Of a stretch of 64,000 bases of DNA, positions 42,334 through 50,623 are shown piece after piece. The stretch comes from an uncultured Gammaproteobacteria bacterium. GTDB lineage: Bacteria; Pseudomonadota; Gammaproteobacteria; HK1. The notes under the pieces were generated by a model. That model had not been told where the DNA came from. It was given only the letters and a program-made list of their open reading frames with translations, and made no database searches. Within the stretch, counting starts at the first letter, position 1; each line of letters begins with the position of its first letter. The position numbers and the translations under genes are program-made. The DNA lies in the NCBI GenBank assembly GCA_958295465.1, contig OY282353.1, positions 124,001 through 188,000 on the forward strand. Direction: 5' to 3'.

Positions 42334-43419
42334 ATGACTTCTGCCACTCAGCCCGAGATCTTCGGGACAGGACTGATAGCCCTCGATATCGTCATCGGCC
42401 CCGATCCCGAGACGCCCATTCGCTCCTGGGCCGGTGGAACCTGCGGCAACGTGCTGTCCATTCTGGCCTGGCTCGGATGGGAGGCTTACCCGATCGCGCG
42501 CATGAACGGCGACGTGGCCTCCGAGTGCGTCCGCGCGGATATGGCGCGTTGGGGTGTCCACCTCGATTGGGCCACCTGCGCTCCCACCACTGACACTCCC
42601 ATCATCGTCCAGGAAATCCGACGTGGGCGGGATGGCCGGCCCAGACACCGGTTCTCCTGGTCGTGCCAAATTTGTGGCAGATGGCTGCCGCCGTTCAAGG
42701 CAATTACGGTCAACGTGGTGGAGAAGATCAGGCCGGCGCTCGCCGATGCATCGGTGTTCTTTCTCGATCGCCTGTCGCGCGCAACCCTCACCCTGGCCGC
42801 CGAGGCATCCGCTCGCGGCGCCTTGGTGGTGTTCGAGCCATCCGGCAAGGCGACCGACAAGCTCATGGCGGAAGCGATCGCACTCGCTCACGTCGTCAAG
42901 TACGCCGACAACCGCCTTGCCGGTATCCGCGGCGTCATGGGAGACGGCTCCGCGGCCCTGCTCGAAGTGCAGACCCTTGGGGAGCGAGGGCTGAAGTATC
43001 GTCAGCGGCTCGGCCGGGGTGTCTCCAACTGGATGCATCTCGAGGCTGTTCCCGCGCCGCGGCTTGCCGACACCTGCGGCTCCGGCGACTGGTGTACGGC
43101 CGGGCTGATTGCCAAGGCCGCTGCCGGCGGGCGGACGGGACTGCGTCGTGCCGGAGCTCGTGGTGTTCGGGCAGCGCTTCGCTACGGTCAGGCGCTCGCG
43201 GCCTGGAATTGCGGCTTCGAGGGCGCACGGGGAGGCATGTACTCCGTTCCCCGAGAAGCATTCGATGGCCAGATCGCGAGCCTGCTCAAGGGCCGGTTCG
43301 AGGGCATCGGCGATGCTCCGGTCACAGGCGTTTCGGCACAGTTCGTCACCTGCCCGGCCTGTCCACCTGCACCCAGAAAACCAGGCAGATCACGAAGCGG
43401 ACTGTCACTTCGCCCTTGA
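42334..43419 (+). CDS. PfkB-family carbohydrate/nucleoside kinase with two CxxC motifs
   Basis: ATG at 42334 follows GAGGGA; GTG at 42316, overlapping the previous stop, is an alternative. The PfkB signatures are the early IFGTGLIALDIVIG with GGTCGNVLSILAWLG, and the catalytic loop ADTCGSGDWCTAGLI, where GSGD is the anion hole and catalytic Asp. Such kinases phosphorylate sugars or nucleosides. Unusually, it has SWSCQICGRW mid-protein and VTCPACPPAP near the C-terminus, which together could form a zinc-binding site. It closes the SIS-HAD/PRTase/ATPase operon and suggests a phosphorylated nucleoside or sugar product. Confidence 0.75.
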   Translation: MTSATQPEIFGTGLIALDIVIGPDPETPIRSWAGGTCGNVLSILAWLGWEAYPIARMNGDVASECVRADMARWGVHLDWATCAPTTDTPIIVQEIRRGRDGRPRHRFSWSCQICGRWLPPFKAITVNVVEKIRPALADASVFFLDRLSRATLTLAAEASARGALVVFEPSGKATDKLMAEAIALAHVVKYADNRLAGIRGVMGDGSAALLEVQTLGERGLKYRQRLGRGVSNWMHLEAVPAPRLADTCGSGDWCTAGLIAKAAAGGRTGLRRAGARGVRAALRYGQALAAWNCGFEGARGGMYSVPREAFDGQIASLLKGRFEGIGDAPVTGVSAQFVTCPACPPAPRKPGRSRSGLSLRP

Positions 43420-43474
43420 CACCACGACCGGTGTTTCGCCGCCCGTGAAGCGTTCAGGATTCAAGTCCACAGAT

Positions 43475-44098
43475 TCAAGAGCCTCGACCTCCATCCCGAT
43501 CTTCAACGAGGCGGCGGAGGCAGGCGATGGCCCGTTGCAAGCTGTCCGCGCGCCGGGCGGCGATTTGGGGGCGCCACGTTGTATCGACGTACTCGGTGAT
43601 TCGGGATACATACGCCGGGCCTACCTGACGGCCGCTGCCGTGGCGCGGCACCATGTCTTCACGGATGCGCTTGTTCCGCGAGCGACGCGCCAGATTGACC
43701 AAAGTGGTCTTGGGGAAATCCAGACTTTCCGTATCGGCGGGTACGTTGTTTCGTGCAATGCTCAGATAGCCCGCCAATGTTTCCGCATCGGCCATCAGCC
43801 AGGCTTCGACTTCCCGAACGGCGATACGGAAACAGAGACGAGGCGCGGGCCGTGGCAGCCACTCGGCACGGGCCAAGGGGGCGCAGTCCCGGCCACGATC
43901 GAGATCGACGAGCACGAACCAGGGAGAATACCGTCCTGCGTTGTTGTAACCCTTGAGATTCTTGAGAACGGACGGCTTTCCCCCTTTGCCGTAGACCGTG
44001 CCGAGCTGGCCACCGACGTGGCGGACGAGCCTGTGGGCGACGGTTTCGTCCACGTCCCCTTCCACTGCCGCCGAGATCACCACGGGCGCTGCGGCCAT
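43475..44098 (-). CDS. TOPRIM-like nuclease partner of ATPase 1 (DUF4276-like)
   Basis: The product is 207 residues from the ATG at 44098. Acidic motifs typical of TOPRIM nucleases of the OLD type are present: Glu in VVISAAVEGDVDETVA, Asp-x-Asp in WFVLVDLDRGRD and FRIAVREVEAWLMAD. The last is the hallmark of small TOPRIM proteins paired with SMC-like ATPases. Its start is 2 bp from the stop of the ATPase at 44101, so the two are one unit. It is convergent with the kinase operon. Confidence 0.65.
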   Translation of the reverse strand: MAAAPVVISAAVEGDVDETVAHRLVRHVGGQLGTVYGKGGKPSVLKNLKGYNNAGRYSPWFVLVDLDRGRDCAPLARAEWLPRPAPRLCFRIAVREVEAWLMADAETLAGYLSIARNNVPADTESLDFPKTTLVNLARRSRNKRIREDMVPRHGSGRQVGPAYVSRITEYVDTTWRPQIAARRADSLQRAIACLRRLVEDRDGGRGS

Positions 44099-44100
44099 CT

Positions 44101-45261
44101 TCAGGCGTCGAAGCGGCTGAGTCGTTGTACGTGGCCGGGCCGCGTCCTCGGGACCACGATATCGCCGAGCGACAGCCCGCCTTCCAGCAGATCCCGGACT
44201 TCCGGGTGCGATCCCGCAGGGGTTACGTCGGTTCCCTCGGGGCCGGGGATCAGGAGCAGGGTTTCGTCCAGGCCGATTCCCTCGTCGCGCAACAATTCCG
44301 AGGAGTGCGTGGCAAGAAACATCTGTCTGCCGGACCGGCGCTGCGTGCGGGCGAGCATCTGGGGCAGCATACGGACGATGTCCGCATGAAGCGAAAGTTC
44401 CGGCTCTTCCAGCAGTAGCGGCCCTTTCCCCCGCCCCATCGCCGCCCAGAGAAATCCGATGAGCCGCAACGTCCCATCCGAAAACTGCTCCTCCGTCTGC
44501 CAGGCTCCCTGGGGGCGCCAATGCCGATACTTGCCACGCAAACGGGGGGCGCCGTGGTCGTCGTGCCACAATTCGATCTCTTCAAGCTGCGGGACCGCGA
44601 TGCGGAGGGCTTTTTCGATGCGCTTCATCCGCTTTTCCCGCTTCGATTCCGGGATCTTCGCAATCTGTTCCAGGAAGTCGCCTCCATATGGATCCTTCGA
44701 TCGGCCCACGTAGCGATCCCGGTCGCGGACGAGTTGCGGCACGATGTGCGAGTATCGGGTAGACGCGAAAAACATGGCCACGTCGCGGAATGGCCGATTC
44801 GCGCTCACTTGTTCGAGAGCGGTCTGCGTCAGACGGCCTCGGTCTTCTCTGTCTTCCTCGTCCGGCCGGCAGACGATCTTCTGATCGTTTCTCAGCACGC
44901 GCTCCGAGCGCACCAACGGCCGACGTTGTTTGTCCTGACGAAAAACAAGCTGGTACTTCCAACGCGCACCGCCTTTCGTTTCCTGTAATTCAACGTGAAT
45001 CTCGACGTCGTTCTGGCGGCGCGCTGCAAGGCAGCGAATGGCCTTTACACCACCACGCCGCCGGATGGCTTCCTGGAGACCGCCACCCGGTGAGGCCAGA
45101 TCCCGCAGGAATCGAAAGGCGTCGAGAAGGTTGGACTTACCGGACGCATTCGGGCCGACAAGAAACATCCGGTCCTGTATGGAGACGTCCGTAGTCGAGA
45201 AGTTCTTCCAGTTCCGCAGTCGCAGGTGGGAGAACTTCAGCCTTGTGCTGTTCGTGGACAT
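44101..45261 (-). CDS. ABC/SMC-type AAA ATPase 1 (OLD-like)
   Basis: The product is 386 residues from the ATG at 45261 (MSTNSTRLKFSHLRLRNWKN); an upstream TTG is less likely. Walker A is FLVGPNASGKSNLLDAF, the signature is EEQFSDGTLRLIGFLWA, Walker B is GPLLLEEPELSLHAD and the H-loop is MFLATHSSELLRDEG. These define the RecF/SMC-like AAA_21 ATPases of OLD, Gabija- and retron-type defence modules. It likely gates the TOPRIM protein encoded just downstream. It is the second of two such pairs in tandem; the 45286-45374 spacer between pairs has no gene. Confidence 0.8.
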   Translation of the reverse strand: MSTNSTRLKFSHLRLRNWKNFSTTDVSIQDRMFLVGPNASGKSNLLDAFRFLRDLASPGGGLQEAIRRRGGVKAIRCLAARRQNDVEIHVELQETKGGARWKYQLVFRQDKQRRPLVRSERVLRNDQKIVCRPDEEDREDRGRLTQTALEQVSANRPFRDVAMFFASTRYSHIVPQLVRDRDRYVGRSKDPYGGDFLEQIAKIPESKREKRMKRIEKALRIAVPQLEEIELWHDDHGAPRLRGKYRHWRPQGAWQTEEQFSDGTLRLIGFLWAAMGRGKGPLLLEEPELSLHADIVRMLPQMLARTQRRSGRQMFLATHSSELLRDEGIGLDETLLLIPGPEGTDVTPAGSHPEVRDLLEGGLSLGDIVVPRTRPGHVQRLSRFDA

Positions 45262-45374
45262 TGGCGTCGTCTCATTCGCGAACAACGGACCTGCCGCCGA
45301 AGCCGTCCAGGCGGGCGGTGATGCGTGACAGCCGTTCGGAATGCTTCATGTCTTTCCCTCCGGATGATCGGCGA

Positions 45375-46040
45375 TCAGCCTCCGGCTTGCGCAAGCGCCT
45401 TCACGCCGTCTCGAAACACCTGGAAGCTCCTCGAACGGTTCCTGTCCACGTCCAGATGGGGAGCGATGTTTTCGGCCCATTCGCATTTGGCCGCTCCTGC
45501 AGCGGGATAGCCTGATTTCTTGAGCCGCGCCGACCCGCCGGGATGGACCGCATCCGTGAGCACTTCCCACGTGCCGCAGATGCTGTCCTGTACGTATCCG
45601 TTCAGCACCGAATCCTTCGCACCGGGACAGGCTGCCTTCACCGCGTCGCGGTCTCCCAGCAACCATGCTTCGCTTTCCTCGATGGCAATCCTGAACAGCG
45701 TCCTCGGGCGTGGGTTGCACGCATTCAGTACGTCGAGCAGTTCTTGCTTGAAGGTCATGCAATCCCGATCGTCCAGGTCTACCACCACGACGACGGCGGC
45801 AAGGTGCCTGATGTCATTGAGGCTCCGCCCGTAGCCTTGCAATATCTTGGGTAATCGATCCAGAAGGATCCGCTTACTCGGATCGGTGACCCCTCGCAGA
45901 TCTTTTGGTATGCGGCCGATGCCCTTGTAGCTGATTATTTCCCAGGAGTGATCCGATCCGTTCGCACCGAGAATTTTCTCCATGATGCAGTCGAGCGCAA
46001 TGCGTCCCGATCTGTCTTCGACCAGCACTTCGAAATGCAC
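45375..46040 (-). CDS. TOPRIM-like nuclease partner of ATPase 2 (DUF4276-like)
   Basis: The product is 221 residues from GTG at 46040 (MHFEVLVEDRSGRIALD), 4 bp after the stop of the ATPase gene. An ATG at 46100 would overlap that gene by 56 bp. TOPRIM acidic sites are LVEDRSGRIALDC (Glu), VVVVVDLDDRDC (DxD) and LFRIAIEESEAWLLGD. The last segment is nearly the same as in the other pair, so the two TOPRIM proteins are paralogues. It probably cleaves nucleic acid under ATPase control. Confidence 0.65.
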   Translation of the reverse strand: MHFEVLVEDRSGRIALDCIMEKILGANGSDHSWEIISYKGIGRIPKDLRGVTDPSKRILLDRLPKILQGYGRSLNDIRHLAAVVVVVDLDDRDCMTFKQELLDVLNACNPRPRTLFRIAIEESEAWLLGDRDAVKAACPGAKDSVLNGYVQDSICGTWEVLTDAVHPGGSARLKKSGYPAAGAAKCEWAENIAPHLDVDRNRSRSFQVFRDGVKALAQAGG

Positions 46041-46044
46041 CGGT

Positions 46045-47406
46045 TCATCTCCGGTCGAAATAGTCGCTGTACCAGAGACCGCCAAGTGGCAGCCCTTCAT
46101 CCGCCATGGCCTTCACGGTTTCATCGTCGCTGGCTCGGGAGATGGTCGCGAAGCCGTCCTCGCCCTTTTCCAGAATCCAGACTTCATCGGGCTTGAGTGC
46201 ATCGATGAGATAGGGCTGATGTGTGGTCACGAAAATCTGCGGCGTGTCCTTCTCACCCGTGGCATGGTGGCGGAATTCGGCGGCCAGGACTTCCAGCAGC
46301 TTGTGATACAGGCCGTTCTCCGGTTCTTCGATGCAGATGAACGGCGGCGGCGATGGATCGTTCAGCATCAACAGGTAGGCGAAGATCTTCAAGGTCCCGT
46401 CGGACATCTGCTGTGCATAGAACGGATCGGTGAAGCCCTTGTCGTTGAAACGCAGGAGCAAGCGCCCATCCGGGCTCTTTTGAGTGTCGATGCGGTCGAT
46501 ACCCGGGACCTTCCCGGCGATCTGAGTCAAGACGTCCTTGAATCTGTCCGGATGTTCTCGTTCCATGAACTGAACGACGTTGCCGAGGTTGTCCCCGTGG
46601 ACGTTCAGATGCTTTTGGGGGCCGGCTAGCGGCAGGCCGCGAGCGGCATCCGGGGTGAAGTAGCTCAAATGCCATCCTTCGATGAACTGACGGAAAGATG
46701 CTATCCGAGGATGTTGCTTCAAGGCTCCGAGGGTCGCGATACTGAGCTTGCGTTTGTCCTGAATTTCAACACGTTCCGTTTCTGATTCTTCCGCATCGAT
46801 CAATTCCTTGCTTTTCCAGGGAAACAATGCTCGTCCAATTAGACCCATCAACCCAATTGGACCCGTCAGCCCGATTGGACCCGTCAGCCCGATTGGACCC
46901 GTCAGCCCGATTGGACCCGTCAGCCCGTCCCCATCAACCCGTTTTCCTCCTGTATTTCCTTTCCAGGCAAGTCCTTCGCCTTCATACACATGCAGGAACA
47001 GTCCATTTCCCAGTTCCTGGGCGTGCTGGTGAAGTAGCTCGCATGAGACATAAGGACGACCCGAATCGTCCTTTCTGATCACCAGAAGGTATGTAATATG
47101 CTGGGCCTGCGGTTCTTCTCTGTAACACACCTCGAATAGAATCGAGTCATCGCTCCCTTGAGAGCGAATACGATCAAATCCACCTCGCCCTCTGGCATCA
47201 CATGCCTCCTCTATACCCGATTTCAGGCAATCCGCTAGAAACCCAAAGGCATCGAACAGAGAACTTTTGCCAACACCGTTTTTCCCGATCACAGCAGTGA
47301 TTGGAGTCAAAGGTTGATCGTCTGATATACGCCCCCACAGTTTTCCGAGCGTAATGTCTTTCAAGACCCGGTAATTCCTGATCTTGATGCCTTCAATTGT
47401 CGCCAC
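46045..47406 (-). CDS. ABC/SMC-type AAA ATPase 2 with collagen-like repeat
   Basis: The product is 453 residues. It begins MATIEGIKIRNYRVLKDITL, with Walker A AVIGKNGVGKSSLFDAFGFL, signature QQMSDGTLKIFAYLL, Walker B PFICIEEPENGLYHKLLEVL and H-loop FVTTHQPYLIDAL. It is of the same class as the ATPase at 44101 but not closely similar. At about residues 160-190 there are tandem GLTGPI units, an exposed low-complexity insertion. It pairs with the TOPRIM gene 4 bp downstream and follows the methyltransferase gene by 17 bp, so it may be co-expressed with the modification genes. Confidence 0.8.
   Translation of the reverse strand: MATIEGIKIRNYRVLKDITLGKLWGRISDDQPLTPITAVIGKNGVGKSSLFDAFGFLADCLKSGIEEACDARGRGGFDRIRSQGSDDSILFEVCYREEPQAQHITYLLVIRKDDSGRPYVSCELLHQHAQELGNGLFLHVYEGEGLAWKGNTGGKRVDGDGLTGPIGLTGPIGLTGPIGLTGPIGLMGLIGRALFPWKSKELIDAEESETERVEIQDKRKLSIATLGALKQHPRIASFRQFIEGWHLSYFTPDAARGLPLAGPQKHLNVHGDNLGNVVQFMEREHPDRFKDVLTQIAGKVPGIDRIDTQKSPDGRLLLRFNDKGFTDPFYAQQMSDGTLKIFAYLLMLNDPSPPPFICIEEPENGLYHKLLEVLAAEFRHHATGEKDTPQIFVTTHQPYLIDALKPDEVWILEKGEDGFATISRASDDETVKAMADEGLPLGGLWYSDYFDRR
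46843..46927. repeat. 18-bp tandem repeat inside ATPase 2
   Basis: Three perfect units of ACCCGTCAGCCCGATTGG (46861-46914), a preceding diverged unit and a partial one after. On the coding (minus) strand each unit adds GLTGPI without shifting frame. The number of copies is likely to vary between strains. Confidence 0.9.
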
Positions 47407-47423
47407 GGGATCGATTCCTCTCG

Positions 47424-50400
47424 TTACCTGGGCACGGCCAGCAACATCGCGTCCAGGAGACGCTTTTCTTCGCTCGGCGAAGGGTACAGGGCGGACAGGG
47501 CGTTCGCAAAGCGGAAGAAGTCGGAGCCGCGCTCCTGCTCGGCCTTCAGCAGGTTGCGGAGCGCCTGGCTGTGGCCCGACGCCTGAAAGAGCATGGCCGC
47601 ATGGACGCGGTCGAGGGTGGTGGCGTCGGGCATCTGTAGCTCCGCGTCACTGGCGACGAGAGCCTTCCCGCCGCGGCCCCGGGCGCGCTTCTTCCTGGGA
47701 GCGGACTCCGCTTCGGGAAAGAGGACCTGCTGGACGTTGCCGCTCGGATCGTGCTCCATCCATTCCGCCACCGCGGCGGCGCCGTCTTCGCCGAAGAGAT
47801 GCTTCCCCCGCTCGGCGACTTCCATCAGCCGCACCACGCCCTTGCTGGTCTCGACGATGCGGCCTTCCCAATCATCCAGATGGATGCCGAGCGGCTGGGC
47901 GAAGCGGCGCACCACGTCGAAGATCAGGCTGTAGCCTTTCGGCTTGCCGCGGGGCGGGTCGTCCCCCTCGTCGTCTCCATTGTCCGTAGCGCCGTCACCG
48001 TCTCCAGAAGCAGCATCGGCACCGGTGCTTTGCAACGTCCAGAGAAAGAGGGCGGTCAGGCGGGCGTCTTCTTCCAGCGCTCCGGCGGCGCCGTTGCGCG
48101 CCTTCGCCTCGGCGGCGCCGAGCACTCGTTCCAGGGCGGTGCGGCCGACGACCTCCCAGACCCTTTCCAGGTATTCGGCGAGCCCGACTTCGCGCCCCTC
48201 TGCGGTTTCGATCTGCCGGTAGCGGCTGAAGATCTCCAGTGCCGGGCCGATGCAGGCGAAGACCAGATCCGCGCCGCGAACGCCCTCGCCCTGAAGCCGC
48301 TCCATCCAGTCGCCCACGCGCCTGGGCAGGGCGCGGAGCACGTCCGCCCAATCGCCGACCGGTGCATCATCGGGGCGAGGCCGGCAGACGAGGTGGACGC
48401 TGGTGGCGAGCGCGGCGGAGTCGCGGGCGCGCAAGCGCGAGCCCATTTCGGTGGCGATCGGCCAGGACCCGGTGATGGTCCAGCCGCCACGGATCATCCC
48501 GTTGAGCAGCGCCTCCCAGCCCTCGGTGGTCTTGTGGGCGAAGACGACGGAGCCGACACCGTCCTCGCCCAATACACGACGGCCTTCGGCGAAGGCGGCG
48601 CCCATCGTGTCCTCGAAGAACGCCCGATCCTTGACGCGACCGTTGCATTCCCTGGTCTCGTCCTGCACCGCTTCGCGAGTCTTGGGCGAAAGCGGATTGT
48701 CCGGATCGAAGGGGTCGCGCAACAACGGATGATCCGGCAATGTACGTTTGAGCCAGACGAGGAAGAAATCGGAGAGGTCCGAATAGGGAATCGCGTCGTA
48801 GTAGGGTGGATCGGTGAACCAGACATCGGCGGCATGATCGGGTAGTGGATGCCTGGTAGCGTCGGAGATCTGGACTTGGCCGGAATCAAGCTCGGTATTT
48901 GAAATCGCAGAAACGGTTCTGGCGAGAACAGCCAATCGATCATTGAAGCTGCCTGTGGAATCGCTCAGCGGGGCTGCTTCACCAAAGTCCCATGTCATTG
49001 GAAGAGCCTGCCGGGCGAACAAATGCTCGACCTTTTCTTGATCTGCCTGCGGTCGCCAAGTAGCGAGCGAGACATTCCTGTCTGCGACACCGCTCAGCGA
49101 CATTCCGACGAACCGTTTGATTCCGTCATGTTCGGAAGCGGAATCACATGAGTTGCCGAAAACCATCATTGCCACCTTCTGCCGCGCCATGAACAGATCG
49201 CCCCATTGCAGCATCCCGTACCGCTGTACGCGAAAGCCCAACGTGCCGACCGGCGGCAACGGCTCGTCCGGCACCGGACACAGCCCCTGCCTCCCCCGCG
49301 CTCCCCACTCGCCGAGGATGTCGGCAAGCCGCGACTGCGCCTTGCGCACCGCCACGTAATCGGCATCGACCGGCAGCCGGTAATGACGGCCCTTCTCGCC
49401 CGGCCTGAGCGTCACCACCGCGGTCATGCGCGCGCCGCCGATGCGTTTCCCTTGATCATCGAAGATCGCGTCCGCGCCGCCGCGCTGCTCGAAGAGCTGC
49501 GCCCGCACCCGCTCCGGCGGCAATACAGCGCCGCAGCACAGGCAAGCCGCCTTGGCCCGCGTGACGGTGCCCGCCCGCACCTGCCCCTCCCCCTCGGGCT
49601 CGAACACCTCGAACTCGACACCCGGCGGTCCGCCCCCGGACCGCACGACCTTCGCGCGCAACGCCCGCCTGCGCTTCGGCTTCCTGCACAGCCAGAACGA
49701 ACGCATCAGCGGAATCTCCGCCCCGCACGTCGGCGCCTCGCAACGCACCGTGCGCGCCCACAGCCAGGCAATCGGTGTCGCCCCGTCCCGGTCCCTGGGA
49801 TAAAGATCGGCCAGCGCCCTTTCCGCCGCTGCCTTGATCTCGCCGCCGGCCTTGCGCAGCTCGTCGGCCAGCCCCGGCCCGTGGCGCGGGACGTCCTCCA
49901 GCATCACCTTGAGGATCAGGCAGGCGACCGGGTTCAGGTCGCTGGCGAACGCCTCGCAGCCGAGCCGCAACGCTTCGAGCGGAATCGAACCACCGCCCGC
50001 AAACGGATCCACGACCAAGGGCGGCTCCTCGCCATGCGCCGCCTTCACCAAGGCGCGGCCCGTATCGAGCCAGGTACGGTCCGCGGCGCGGTCCCAGTTG
50101 GCGAAGTCGGCGATGAACTTGAGAAGGGTTCGCCGCAGTCCTTCATCCGGTTCGATGGCCGCCGTCCACCCTATCGGCCGCCCGTGCATCCCTAGGAGGA
50201 TCCGCCGCGCCTCCCGCTTGAACGCCTCCGGGCAATGCGGGTCGCAGGGGTCCGGCAGCAGCAGCGCCATCAGCACCGCCCGGCTCGACGCCAGCGGACG
50301 ACGCGCCCACCACAGATGCAGGGTCGAGGGGTGCCCGTGCCGGATCGACTTCTCCCGCGCCGCGTGCCGCGAGACTTCGGCGATGGGAAAATCGACTTCG

Positions 50401-50429
50401 GCCAGCCGCTTGCATTTCTTGGGGATCAT
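47424..50429 (-). CDS. DUF1156-type DNA methyltransferase (1,001 aa)
   Basis: The N-terminus AEVDFPIAEVSRHAAREKSI followed by HPSTLHLWWARRPLASSRAV is the DUF1156 domain. The SAM site is VDPFAGGGSIPLEALRLG (about residues 137-155), and the catalytic motif VWFTDPPYYDAIPYSDLSDF (DPPY, for N6-adenine or N4-cytosine) comes about 430 residues later. Between them are two cysteine pairs (RCEAPTCG and CLCCGAV), a likely zinc ribbon. Such proteins accompany DUF499 ATPases and SNF2 helicases in modification-based phage defence. An acidic linker and a basic tail end the protein. It probably methylates host DNA to mark self. Confidence 0.85.
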   Translation of the reverse strand: MIPKKCKRLAEVDFPIAEVSRHAAREKSIRHGHPSTLHLWWARRPLASSRAVLMALLLPDPCDPHCPEAFKREARRILLGMHGRPIGWTAAIEPDEGLRRTLLKFIADFANWDRAADRTWLDTGRALVKAAHGEEPPLVVDPFAGGGSIPLEALRLGCEAFASDLNPVACLILKVMLEDVPRHGPGLADELRKAGGEIKAAAERALADLYPRDRDGATPIAWLWARTVRCEAPTCGAEIPLMRSFWLCRKPKRRRALRAKVVRSGGGPPGVEFEVFEPEGEGQVRAGTVTRAKAACLCCGAVLPPERVRAQLFEQRGGADAIFDDQGKRIGGARMTAVVTLRPGEKGRHYRLPVDADYVAVRKAQSRLADILGEWGARGRQGLCPVPDEPLPPVGTLGFRVQRYGMLQWGDLFMARQKVAMMVFGNSCDSASEHDGIKRFVGMSLSGVADRNVSLATWRPQADQEKVEHLFARQALPMTWDFGEAAPLSDSTGSFNDRLAVLARTVSAISNTELDSGQVQISDATRHPLPDHAADVWFTDPPYYDAIPYSDLSDFFLVWLKRTLPDHPLLRDPFDPDNPLSPKTREAVQDETRECNGRVKDRAFFEDTMGAAFAEGRRVLGEDGVGSVVFAHKTTEGWEALLNGMIRGGWTITGSWPIATEMGSRLRARDSAALATSVHLVCRPRPDDAPVGDWADVLRALPRRVGDWMERLQGEGVRGADLVFACIGPALEIFSRYRQIETAEGREVGLAEYLERVWEVVGRTALERVLGAAEAKARNGAAGALEEDARLTALFLWTLQSTGADAASGDGDGATDNGDDEGDDPPRGKPKGYSLIFDVVRRFAQPLGIHLDDWEGRIVETSKGVVRLMEVAERGKHLFGEDGAAAVAEWMEHDPSGNVQQVLFPEAESAPRKKRARGRGGKALVASDAELQMPDATTLDRVHAAMLFQASGHSQALRNLLKAEQERGSDFFRFANALSALYPSPSEEKRLLDAMLLAVPR

Positions 50430-50623
50430 TCTTTATGTCATCTTCTACCAATGTTCATATACTTGCGGCTCATCTGGAATGATCATCCGACTTTTTCCTG
50501 CACGCACCATCTGTCTGTTATTAGCCTCTAATCCGGGAAATCTTCGACAAAACGATTACGACTTTCGCCAACGGTCGTATGGTTCCAGCTATACAGGTTT
50601 GGATAATTTGGATCGAAATGATC

